Source of the DNA: Olsenella sp. An293
GTDB lineage: Bacteria; Actinomycetota; Coriobacteriia; Coriobacteriales; Atopobiaceae
Assembly: GCF_002159495.1 (NCBI RefSeq)
Contig: NZ_NFIT01000004.1
Location: 1-64,000 of the forward strand
Direction: 5' to 3'
Length of the DNA stretch: 64,000 bases
Shown: positions 24,469 to 32,529 of the stretch, piece after piece
Layout: each line of letters opens with the position of its first letter
How positions within the stretch are numbered: position 1 is the first letter of the stretch
Program-made: the position numbers and the translations under genes
Notes under the pieces: generated by a model
The model's input: only the letters and a program-made list of their open reading frames with translations
Told to the model about the DNA's origin: nothing
Databases searched by the model: none

Positions 24469-25851
24469 CTACTCCATCTCCTCGTACTCGGCCGCGTAGG
24501 CCTCGATCTTCTCCATGCCGATCTTCTTCTCGACGAGGAACCAGACGGCGACGAAGACGACGATGGCGACCGGAACGAGGATGATCGCGTTCTCGGAGAT
24601 GCAGGTCCAGAAGACGATGGCGGTCTGCGTGAGCGACGGGCCGGCCATGGACGCGATCTGGCCATCGAAGGACAGGCCGGTGGAGGTGGCCAGGTCCGTG
24701 AGGTACGGGGCGGCGAAGGTGCCGGCGTACAGGATGGCGGCCATCACCGGGATGGAGATGAGGATGGAGCGGAACACGTTGCCGCGGCAGAGGGCGACGA
24801 CGAGGGCGACGCGGAACGTGACGACGGAGAGGTCGGCCAGCGGCATCATGCGGTTGCCCGGGAGGACGAAGGCCAGGAAGATCGTGACCGGGATCATGAT
24901 GAGGGCCGTGGTGATGACCTCGGGGTTGCCCACGACGACCGCGGCGTCGAGGCCGATGGAGAGCGACTGGCCGCCGAAGTGCTTGGTCGTGAACTTCTGG
25001 GCGCCGTCGGAGATGGGCATGAGGCCCTCGACGAACATGGCGGTCATCTTGGGCATGAGGACCATGACGGCGGCGACGTTGACACCCGTGAGGAAGATCT
25101 GGTCGATCGGCATCAGGGCCAGGGCGCCCATGGCGCAGCCCAGGATGAGGCCCAGCATCATCGGGTCGCCGAAGATGCCGAGGTACTTCTGGACGTTGCG
25201 GATGGAGACGTTGACCTTGTTGAGGCCGGGGATGCGGTCGATGACCCAGTTGAGCGGGGCAGCGATGATGATCGACGACGTGTAGGAGATCGTCGGGAGC
25301 GTGACGTCGGGAATCCCGAAGAAGTGCTCGATCAAAGGCGAGGTCCAGTCGGCGAACTTGAGCGTCATGACGGCGGTGAAGGCCGTGGCGATGAGGGCCC
25401 AGACGATGTTGTTCGTCACAAAGAAGACGAGGATGCCGGCGATCATCATGTGGTGGTAGTTCCAGATGTCGACGTCCATGGTCCTGGTGAGCTTGAGGAC
25501 GAGCATCAGGATGTTGATGCCCAGGATCTCAAAGACCAGGAAGGCCACGATGGGAGAGGCCCAGGTGACCGAGGAGATGGCGCCCCAGCCGACGTCGGTG
25601 ACGTCGAGGTTGAGGCCAAAGTTGGCGACCATCGCGCTCGCGGCCGGGGAGACCGCGGACTTGAGCAGGTTCACGAGCAGGTTGATGCCCACGAAGCCGC
25701 AGGTGATGGTGATGCCGCTCTTGAACGCCTTGCCGATGTTCATGCGGAAGACGAGGCCGATGATCGTGATGATGATCGGCAGCATGACGTAGGCGCCGGC
25801 GTTGATGAGCGCCTGGAAGACAGTGCGGACTGTCTCAAGGAATGCGTCCAT
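24469..25851 (-). CDS. PTS galactitol-family IIC permease
   Basis: 460-residue polytopic membrane protein with about 11-12 hydrophobic segments, resembling GatC/SgcC permeases. Landmarks are the N-terminal NAGAYVMLPIIITIIGL, MFVEGLMPISDGAQKF and a VVVGNPEVITTALI segment. The hydrophilic C-terminus is short and acidic. It works with the IIB and IIA encoded upstream. The substrate is not readable; the attached dehydratase and aldolase suggest a hexonate-like sugar acid rather than a polyol. Confidence 0.87.
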   Translation of the reverse strand: MDAFLETVRTVFQALINAGAYVMLPIIITIIGLVFRMNIGKAFKSGITITCGFVGINLLVNLLKSAVSPAASAMVANFGLNLDVTDVGWGAISSVTWASPIVAFLVFEILGINILMLVLKLTRTMDVDIWNYHHMMIAGILVFFVTNNIVWALIATAFTAVMTLKFADWTSPLIEHFFGIPDVTLPTISYTSSIIIAAPLNWVIDRIPGLNKVNVSIRNVQKYLGIFGDPMMLGLILGCAMGALALMPIDQIFLTGVNVAAVMVLMPKMTAMFVEGLMPISDGAQKFTTKHFGGQSLSIGLDAAVVVGNPEVITTALIMIPVTIFLAFVLPGNRMMPLADLSVVTFRVALVVALCRGNVFRSILISIPVMAAILYAGTFAAPYLTDLATSTGLSFDGQIASMAGPSLTQTAIVFWTCISENAIILVPVAIVVFVAVWFLVEKKIGMEKIEAYAAEYEEME

Positions 25852-25938
25852 GCCTTTCCTTTCTCACATTGAGGACGGTCGAGAAGAACGCGGGGCGACG
25901 GGACCCGCACGCCAGCGGACGTGTCCGCGGGGCGTCAG

Positions 25939-26223
25939 CTAGTCCTTGAGCGCCTCGACGATCTTGTCGAGCGTGGCCTGCTCGTTGATGCCGGTGAGCA
26001 GGGCGATGGCCATGATGATCGGGGTCTTGACGTCGGCGTCCTTGAACTTGCCGGAGGTGACCACGAGGTCGTAGTCGTTGGCCTTGTCGTGGAGCTCGAG
26101 CATCTTGCACTGGGTGACCTGGATCGCCACGCCGTGGTCGGCGCAGTAGTCCTTGATCTTGGCGGCGACGACGGTGGAGGTGGCGACGCCGTTTCCGCAG
26201 GCCACGAGAACACGCTTTGCCAT
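25939..26223 (-). CDS. PTS galactitol-family IIB component
   Basis: 94-residue cytoplasmic protein with the phosphocysteine Cys9 in VLVACGNGVATST. Length and motif are those of GatB-like IIB. The gap to the IIC gene (87 bases) and the gap to the IIA gene each contain a short hairpin, for example GCGCACC / GGTGCGC near 26251-26269. Confidence 0.9.
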   Translation of the reverse strand: MAKRVLVACGNGVATSTVVAAKIKDYCADHGVAIQVTQCKMLELHDKANDYDLVVTSGKFKDADVKTPIIMAIALLTGINEQATLDKIVEALKD

Positions 26224-26299
26224 TTTCGTTCCTTTCTCTCAAAGAGAGCCTTGAGCGCACCCCTGTGGTGCGCCTCTTACCTGATGGTGGGACGGGCCG

Positions 26300-26764
26300 C
26301 TAGACGAGCAGCGAGCCGGCGAGCGAGAAGACCTCGTCAGCGTCCTGCGCCGCGATGACCTTGCCGACGAGCTCCTGGTCCTGGACGAAGGCGATGACCT
26401 TCTGGAGCATCTCGAGGTGGGCGTGGGCCTCGGTGAGGGCCAGCATGCACACGACGGAGACCTTGCAGGTCTCGTCGGGCTCGTCCATCTTGTGCCAGTC
26501 GACGGGGTTGGCCAGGACGCCCATGCACATGGCCGCCTTGTTGACGTTCACGACGTCGCAGTGCGGGATGGCGACGTTGAGGCCGCCCATGTCGAGCGCG
26601 GTCGGGAAGTTCGCCTCGCGGTCGACGATCGCCTGGGCGTAGGTGTCCTTCACGTAGCCCTGCTCCTCGAGGACGCCCGCCAGGCGGCGCTCCACGTCCT
26701 CGCAGCTGAGGCCCTCCTCGTCGATGCGGACGACGAGGGAGCTGTCAAAGCTCAGATCTGCCAT
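26300..26764 (-). CDS. PTS fructose/galactitol-type IIA component
   Basis: 154-residue IIA of the fructose/mannitol-IIA fold. The phosphorylated residue is His68 in NVAIPHCD. AAMCMGVLANPVDW and LALTEAHAHLEMLQKV are typical of the gat branch. It accepts phosphate from HPr for the IIB encoded downstream. It starts 42 bases after the aldolase gene. Confidence 0.9.
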   Translation of the reverse strand: MADLSFDSSLVVRIDEEGLSCEDVERRLAGVLEEQGYVKDTYAQAIVDREANFPTALDMGGLNVAIPHCDVVNVNKAAMCMGVLANPVDWHKMDEPDETCKVSVVCMLALTEAHAHLEMLQKVIAFVQDQELVGKVIAAQDADEVFSLAGSLLV

Positions 26765-26806
26765 GCTCTTCTCCTTCTCTGTTTTGGGGGTCGCGTGCGC
26801 GACCCG

Positions 26807-27427
26807 TTACCAGACGACGCTCTCCTCAAGCTTCTTGATCGACGCGGCGAGCCTGGGGGCGTCGCACGCCTCGATGTCGGCGGGATCGAAGATGCCGGAG
26901 CCGATGCCCGCATAGGTGGCTCCCTTGTCGAAGTAGGACTGGACGTTCGCGACGTTCACGCCGCCGACGACCATGAGCGGCAGCTTTCCGAGCGGCGCCT
27001 GGACGGCCTTGAGGTAGTCCGGGCCGAGCTGGCCGGCCGGGAAGACCTTCACGATGTCGGCGCCCATGTCGATCATCTTCTGGATCTCGGTGGGGCTGAA
27101 GGCGGCGGGGACGGTGATGACGCCGGCCTCCTTGGCGAGGTCGAAGATCTCCTGGGTGAACATGATCGGCGAGAGCATGAACTCGGCCCCGGCGGCGATG
27201 GCCTGGCGGGCGAGCTCGGCGTTCTTCACCGTGCCGGCGCCCACGTGGACCTCGGCGCCAAACTCCTTGCGCGCCGCCGCGATCGACTCCATCGCGTGCG
27301 GGGAGTTGCTGGCCACCTCGATGGAGTTGACCTTGGTGCCGACGAGCTGCTCCACGACGGTGAGGACCTGCTTGGTCTCATAGCCGCGGAGAATGACGGT
27401 CACCTTGGGAAGAACGAGCTCGCACAT
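26807..27427 (-). CDS. KDPG/KHG-family aldolase
   Basis: 206-residue class I aldolase of the Eda family, cleaving 2-keto-3-deoxy-6-phospho-sugar acids to pyruvate and glyceraldehyde-3-phosphate. The Schiff-base lysine is Lys127 in GADIVKVFPAG and the catalytic Glu is Glu37 in NSIEVAS. The usual EVTLRTP substrate loop reads EVASNSP here, which suggests altered stereospecificity or substrate. The ATG at 27427 has GAGGAGG seven bases upstream. First gene of the leftward aldolase - PTS - dehydratase operon. Confidence 0.88.
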   Translation of the reverse strand: MCELVLPKVTVILRGYETKQVLTVVEQLVGTKVNSIEVASNSPHAMESIAAARKEFGAEVHVGAGTVKNAELARQAIAAGAEFMLSPIMFTQEIFDLAKEAGVITVPAAFSPTEIQKMIDMGADIVKVFPAGQLGPDYLKAVQAPLGKLPLMVVGGVNVANVQSYFDKGATYAGIGSGIFDPADIEACDAPRLAASIKKLEESVVW

Positions 27428-27828
27428 ACCTGCCTCCTCTGTCCGATTCCGTTGGTGAGATTCTAGGTCTGCATATTCTCTTTTCAAAATTTGGAGTCAC
27501 TTCACAATTTTTGCATATCGAGACCGTCAGAGGAATTCAGGTCGGCACGAAGGCAGCTCTTGATGAGCCGGCCCGTTTATCTGTGGTTTTCGTAAATCGC
27601 CCATATTGAGCAGCATCTCATTACTCAATTTGTAATCCTGTGATAAGCTCAACCTGAAACGATACGGCAGATTTGTTCCGAAGTATCACTACTTGAGTCT
27701 CATTTTTGTTTGTATATTCTTTTTCTTTTTCTGAATATTATCTGAATATCTGATTCTATTCTTCATTTTTTCTCCATACTTATGCGCAAGAATGTGCCCA
27801 ACACAGGCCCCCTACGACAGGAGCTGGC
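27428..27828. other. A+T-rich divergent intergenic region
   Basis: 400 bases without a gene, much richer in A+T than the flanking coding DNA. It separates the leftward aldolase operon from the rightward HTH membrane protein. Short direct repeats of TCTGAATAT occur at 27730-27755, and an ATTGAG...CTCAAT inverted repeat at about 27607-27631. No RNA gene is recognised. Confidence 0.6.
27460..27487 (-). promoter_or_regulatory. Promoter of the aldolase-PTS-dehydratase operon
   Basis: Minus-strand TTGAAA (27482-27487), a 16-base spacer and TAGAAT (27460-27465), 33 bases before the aldolase start. No convincing operator palindrome overlaps it. Confidence 0.6.
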
Positions 27829-28434
27829 ATGGAGTTTGGGTCCACGGTCACCAAGCTGCGCGAGGGGCGCGGCTGGTCGCAGGCCAAGCTGGCGGAGAAG
27901 GCAGGCGTGAGCCAGGAGACCGTCGCCGCGTGGGAGAGCGGCCAGGAGTTCCCCGGTCAGGAGCAGCTGCTCTCGCTCGCCATGGCCCTCAAGGTCAAGA
28001 TTCCGCGCCTCATCGAGAAGGACGAGGAGCTCATGGTCAAGGTCATCGAGGGGACTGAGACCTACGAGACGGCCGTCATGGGCGTCGTCTCCGTCGTGAC
28101 CGCCGCCTGCGCCCTCGTCCTCATTGCCCTCTCCCACACCGACCCGGACGCGCTGCAGATCGCCATCCGCGTCACCGAGGCCGTCCTGATCGTGGGGCTG
28201 CTCGCCCTCGTCTGGCAGCGCCGCGGCCCGCGCGCGCAGCGCGCCAAGGCGTTCCGCGACGCGCTCGAAGCGGCCGACGGCTCCCAGACCGCCTTCGTCA
28301 TCAAGCGCAAGGCCGGACGCAACACCGGCAACGTCATCATGCAGTTCGTGCTCGGCGCGATCATCGCCGTCACGCTCATCGTCCTTCTCGGCATCATGGT
28401 GCCCGAGTCGCGCCTGCCCTGGGTGATGCTCTAG
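27829..28434 (+). CDS. XRE-type HTH protein with three membrane segments
   Basis: 201 residues. Residues 1-60 are a Cro/CI-type helix-turn-helix (VTKLREGRGWSQAKLAEKAGVSQETVAAWESG). Hydrophobic segments lie at about 80-103, 110-130 and 168-192, with a basic cytoplasmic loop (QRRGPRAQRAKAF) between the second and third. This is a membrane-tethered DNA-binding protein, possibly sensing envelope state. CAGGAG precedes the ATG. It has an A+T-rich promoter region of its own. Target unknown. Confidence 0.8.
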   Translation: MEFGSTVTKLREGRGWSQAKLAEKAGVSQETVAAWESGQEFPGQEQLLSLAMALKVKIPRLIEKDEELMVKVIEGTETYETAVMGVVSVVTAACALVLIALSHTDPDALQIAIRVTEAVLIVGLLALVWQRRGPRAQRAKAFRDALEAADGSQTAFVIKRKAGRNTGNVIMQFVLGAIIAVTLIVLLGIMVPESRLPWVML

Positions 28435-28452
28435 CGCCCGGGACGTCGGGGC

Positions 28453-29271
28453 TCAGGCGAGCAGCGGCTCGAGGTAGCGCGCGACTCCCGCAAGCTCGCA
28501 GCGCGGCGCCACGTGACGGGCGTGCGCCCTGACCTCGGGGGAGGCGTTTTCCATGGCGACCGCGTCGCCCGCGACGTCGAGCATGGAGACGTCGTTTTCC
28601 GAGTCGCCAAAGGCGACGGTGTCGGCGACGTCGACGCCCAGGCGCTCGCAGAGCCATAGCAGCGCCGTCCCCTTGGTTGCCTCCGCGCTCGTCACCTCAA
28701 GGTTCATCGGTATCGACGAGGCGCCGAAGAGCCCGGGGCGCGCCGCCACCGCGTCCCGCGTCGCCCTGCGGCCGCGCTCGTCCGCAAAAAGGACGTTGAC
28801 GCGACAGATCGAGGGGACGCGCTCGATGAGCTCCTCGGTGCCGCAGTCGACGAAGGTGCGCCGCGAGAGCACCATGCGGCGCGTGGCCTCGGTCATCTCG
28901 ACCAGGTCGTAGAGCGGCAGGTTCTCGCGCGATGCGAAGACGCCCTCCGGGGTGAAGAGGTCGAAGGCGACGCGCTGGCCGCGGACGTCTGCGTAGAGCG
29001 CGCGGACGAGGGGCCTGTCGATGGAAACCTCGCGGACGACCCGGCCCGACCGAACGTCGTAGACGAGCGCTCCCCCGCCGCAGACGGCGTGGCAAACGGT
29101 CGGGTGCGCGAGGAGCTCGCGGGGAACGCCCCGCAGGCTGCGGCCGGTGCAGGGGACGAACTGGACCCCGCGTTCGGCGGAGACGTCGAGGATGCGGAGG
29201 TTGTCGCGCGGGATGGTCTTGTCGGGGGCAACGAACGTGTCGTCCAAGTCGATGAAGACCAGCCTGACCAT
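28453..29271 (-). CDS. Cof-type HAD phosphatase
   Basis: 272 residues. The first motif is DLDDTFVAPD, an Asp replacing the usual Gly after the second catalytic Asp. PCTGR is motif II and FGDSENDVSML is motif IV near residue 215. The ATG at 29271 follows AAAGGAG. Closest relative in the window is 20726-21568. It is the last gene of the fructose-type PTS operon and may dephosphorylate an intermediate of that pathway. Confidence 0.85.
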   Translation of the reverse strand: MVRLVFIDLDDTFVAPDKTIPRDNLRILDVSAERGVQFVPCTGRSLRGVPRELLAHPTVCHAVCGGGALVYDVRSGRVVREVSIDRPLVRALYADVRGQRVAFDLFTPEGVFASRENLPLYDLVEMTEATRRMVLSRRTFVDCGTEELIERVPSICRVNVLFADERGRRATRDAVAARPGLFGASSIPMNLEVTSAEATKGTALLWLCERLGVDVADTVAFGDSENDVSMLDVAGDAVAMENASPEVRAHARHVAPRCELAGVARYLEPLLA

Positions 29272-29351
29272 CGGGCACTCCTTTCGCCTCGGGGCTCCCA
29301 TGATAGCGCGCGCGGGTTGCGGGCGGCCCCGCGGGCGAGGGACGAGAGCCG

Positions 29352-30767
29352 CTATCGCCGTTCGTACAGCGTGAGCAGACGGTCAAAGGCCAGGACGTAG
29401 ACGGCGAGCGCCCGCTTGAGCGCCGCCTCGGAGACGCCCTCGTTGGCGCCGTGCTCGGGGCCCACCCATGCGGGCGGCTCGTCCGCCGGGTCTAGGGGGC
29501 CAAAGCTCACGGCGTGGTCGAAGTGGTGCGCGTACGTGCCCCCGCCGATAGTGAACGGCCGCGCCTCGCGCTCCGTGACCTCGGCATACGCGCCGAGAAG
29601 AACCTGGACCTCCGGAGCCTTTGGGTCGACGAAGTACGGGTCCCGCGCATGCGTGACCTCCGCCGTGCAGCCGCGCCGCGCCGCCGCTGACGCCAGCGCG
29701 GCGCCAATCGCCCCAGCTGTCGTCGACTTGGGAAAGCGGATGTCCAGCTGCTGGACGAAGCGTCCCCCGTCCGTGGAGAGCACGGTTCCCACGCAGGTGA
29801 GTGGATCGAAGAGGTCGTCGGTGGCGTCGATTCCCAACCCCGAGCCGTCCGTGCAGCTCAGCAGGCTCTGCTCCAGCTCCAAAAACGAGCGCTCGCGCGA
29901 GGTCCCTACGCCTATGCCCAGCAGATAGTCCACGAGCACGCCCACAGCGTTGACCGTGCCTCCCGGCATGGCCGCATGGCCACCCGTGCCGCGCGCCCTC
30001 ACGCGCGCGAGCCCGGGGCCCGCCGCCTCAACAGTCACGCCCGCGCCCGTCGGCAGTCCCGCCGCGTCCGCGCGAAGCACCGCCTCGGCCGCGTCCGGAA
30101 CCGCGTTTCTCGCCGTCCCGCCACAAAGCGAGACGATCGCGCCGTCGGCATCTACCTCACAGGCAAAGCACGCGTTCACGCCGCCCTTCTCCCCGCAGCA
30201 CACGGGGAACGCGGCGTCTGGGGTGAAGCAGAAGAGCGGCTGCTCGTGATGCGCGCGATACCAGCGAACGTCCTGCATGCCGGCTTCCTCGCTCGCGCCG
30301 AGCAGGCAGCGCAGGCCGACGCCGCGCCTCTCCCCGAGCCGCGCGAAGAAGGCCGCCGCGTAGAGCATGGCCACGGCAGCGCCCTTGTCGTCCAGCACGC
30401 CCCGGCCAAGCAGATACCCCTGACGCCGCGCGAGCGCAAAGGGGTCAGTGTCCCAACCGCTCCCGGCAGGCACCACGTCAACGTGCGCGATTGCGGCCAC
30501 GTGACGCCCATCCGACTCGGCGCGGGGCAGCTCCGTCCAACCGAGATAGCCGTCGCCGTCGCAGGTCGCAAGCCCAAGCCTCTCCGCGATCCCCAGTGCG
30601 CGGTCGAGGGCCTCGCGGCACGCGCGACCCCACGGCGCGCCGTCGCGAGCGTCGCCCGTGTCCACCACGCTCGGAACGGCGACCAGCTCGGCCAGGTCCG
30701 CCAGATAGCAGTCCCAGACCTCGTCCGCGTACGCCAGCGCCTCCGCCGCCCTCACGACTCCGCCCAT
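29352..30767 (-). CDS. M20-family dipeptidase (PepV-like)
   Basis: 471-residue zinc metallopeptidase. Metal-site and catalytic motifs are AIAHVDVVPAG, GRGVLDDKGAAVAMLYA, LLGASEEAGMQD and a C-terminal GGGTYAHHFDHAVSFGP followed by GPEHGANEGVS. Size and order fit the PepV/Sapep group, which cleaves dipeptides with an unblocked N-terminus. It starts nine bases after the PRD regulator, inside the PTS-lyase operon. This suggests that the imported substrate contains, or yields, an aminoacyl or peptidyl part (inference). Confidence 0.87.
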   Translation of the reverse strand: MGGVVRAAEALAYADEVWDCYLADLAELVAVPSVVDTGDARDGAPWGRACREALDRALGIAERLGLATCDGDGYLGWTELPRAESDGRHVAAIAHVDVVPAGSGWDTDPFALARRQGYLLGRGVLDDKGAAVAMLYAAAFFARLGERRGVGLRCLLGASEEAGMQDVRWYRAHHEQPLFCFTPDAAFPVCCGEKGGVNACFACEVDADGAIVSLCGGTARNAVPDAAEAVLRADAAGLPTGAGVTVEAAGPGLARVRARGTGGHAAMPGGTVNAVGVLVDYLLGIGVGTSRERSFLELEQSLLSCTDGSGLGIDATDDLFDPLTCVGTVLSTDGGRFVQQLDIRFPKSTTAGAIGAALASAAARRGCTAEVTHARDPYFVDPKAPEVQVLLGAYAEVTEREARPFTIGGGTYAHHFDHAVSFGPLDPADEPPAWVGPEHGANEGVSEAALKRALAVYVLAFDRLLTLYERR

Positions 30768-30776
30768 CCGGTCCCC

Positions 30777-32510
30777 CTAAGCGCCGCCGAGGAAGCGCAG
30801 CGTGTCCTCGTACGTGCGCGGCAGCGACTCCCCGCGCGCCCGCGCGTCCTCGATCACGGAGAGCAGGTACGTGAAGATGCTGCTCTTGTCGGCCTGGCTC
30901 TGACTCGCCAGCACCACGATGACGAGCTCGATCCTGTCGTCCGTGTCCGTCACGGGCTCATCCAGGCACGCGACCGCGAGGCGGAACTCGTCGCTCTCAA
31001 CCGGCGTGATGGCGTGCGGGAAGGCGATGCCGCCCAGGTTGAGACGCTTGCCCGCGCGCTCGCGCTGCCGAATGAGGTCTGCCTCGTCGGCCGTGATGCG
31101 GTGCTCGTCCACCAGGCGCCCCAGCACGTCCTCCAGGACGCTCAGGTACACCTGCCCCGGCTCGACGCTCAGGTGGAAGTAGCTCTCCTCCCCCAGCATC
31201 CGCTCGACGTTCTTGCGGTAGAGGATGTCGAGCGCCATCGTTCGAATGATCTTGAGCTCCCCCGCGCTCAGCACGCCCCGGAAGGCCATGTCCCACGAGA
31301 CCTCCTCGACCAGCGTGGGATAGTCCTCGTCGCGCACGGCAAGGTCCCAGTTCCGCTCGTCCAGGGCAACCTGGAGCGCCGCGTCGTCGCACACCACTCG
31401 GACGTCGACCTTCTCGACGTTCTGCTCGATGAGGCGCTGGTTGATGGTGGACATGGAGCGCCGGTGACACAGCACCAGCACGCTCACGGGGCGCCTCTCG
31501 GGCTTCTCCATGGACGCGAGCACGTAGAGCGCCAGGAAGTCGGACTCCATGAGGAGCCGGGGATGGTCCTCGCGCAGGCGCGCGCAGAGGTCGTCGCCAA
31601 AGTCGAACTCAAACGGGTGCAGCAGCCGCATGCCGCGCATCTGCTCGCGCATCTCCTCGGACATGAGCGTGGGGAACAGCGCGCAGCGCACCACGTGGTC
31701 GAAGACGAGGGAGCACAGGTCGGAGCGCGTCGAGTGGATGCCGTAGGCGCGCAGCAGCGCGTCGATCTGGTCGACGATGCGCGCTCGATGCGTGACCAGC
31801 TCAAAGAGCAGCTCGCGCTTCTCCTGGTAGAAGTCCTCGGCCGCGCGGGCGCGCGTGACGGCCCAGTTGTCGCTCTCTCGGTGCGTGAAGGGCGCCGCGG
31901 CCATGGCGGCGACCGTCTGCAGGTGCGCCTGGCGAGAGGAGAGGTAGGGGCGCATCTCCTCGCGATAGCGCGCGCACGACTCGCGAACGAGCTGTCCGCC
32001 GAGGTCCCAGCCCGCAAGCTCCTCGAGGCGAGTCGCCAGATACGGGCTCTCCGCCGCGAGCGAGGCGAGCACGTCCGCGGCGCCCGCGGAGAGTAGCGTC
32101 GCCTCCACCCCGCGACCGGCGCGCGGCTCCAGACGGACGACGCTCGCGTACTCGGCGTTTATCTCGGCAATCGCGCGCCCGATGGAGCGGCGGGACAAAA
32201 AGGTCTCCTGCGCCAGGCTCGCCATGCTCTGGTCCGGCGAGGTCAGGACGGCGAGAAGCACCGCCAGCTCGTCGGAGAGGCCGTCCTTGAGCAGTGCGTG
32301 CAGCCGCTCGGCGGAGAGCACCTCGAGCCGGTAGCTCTGCTCGGACTCTATGCGCCCCGCGCCCTCCGACTGGAGCTTGGCGTTGACGGAGGCCACCTCG
32401 CGCACGACGGTTCGGCGCGAGACCCCCAGAACCTCGGCAAGCTCGGCGCCCGTGCGCGGTCGCGCCCGCAGCAGCGAGACGAGCATCTGTTCACGTTTGG
32501 TGAGGTGCAT
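30777..32510 (-). CDS. PRD-containing PTS-controlled transcriptional activator
   Basis: 577 residues in the BglG/MtlR antiactivator style. Residues 1-60 form an HTH (LTKREQMLVSLLRARPRTGAELAEVLGVSRRTV) and about 85-160 a second HTH-like section. PRD regions occupy about 180-390, with conserved His positions. A IIB-like segment follows (VSVLVLCHRRSMSTINQRL). The C-terminal IIA domain carries GGIAFPHAI. Such proteins are switched by phosphorylation from HPr and the cognate PTS. The ATG at 32510 follows GAGGAGG. Its place within the PTS operon makes that operon the obvious target. Confidence 0.87.
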   Translation of the reverse strand: MHLTKREQMLVSLLRARPRTGAELAEVLGVSRRTVVREVASVNAKLQSEGAGRIESEQSYRLEVLSAERLHALLKDGLSDELAVLLAVLTSPDQSMASLAQETFLSRRSIGRAIAEINAEYASVVRLEPRAGRGVEATLLSAGAADVLASLAAESPYLATRLEELAGWDLGGQLVRESCARYREEMRPYLSSRQAHLQTVAAMAAAPFTHRESDNWAVTRARAAEDFYQEKRELLFELVTHRARIVDQIDALLRAYGIHSTRSDLCSLVFDHVVRCALFPTLMSEEMREQMRGMRLLHPFEFDFGDDLCARLREDHPRLLMESDFLALYVLASMEKPERRPVSVLVLCHRRSMSTINQRLIEQNVEKVDVRVVCDDAALQVALDERNWDLAVRDEDYPTLVEEVSWDMAFRGVLSAGELKIIRTMALDILYRKNVERMLGEESYFHLSVEPGQVYLSVLEDVLGRLVDEHRITADEADLIRQRERAGKRLNLGGIAFPHAITPVESDEFRLAVACLDEPVTDTDDRIELVIVVLASQSQADKSSIFTYLLSVIEDARARGESLPRTYEDTLRFLGGA

Positions 32511-32529
32511 GGCCCCCTCCTCGCACCCC

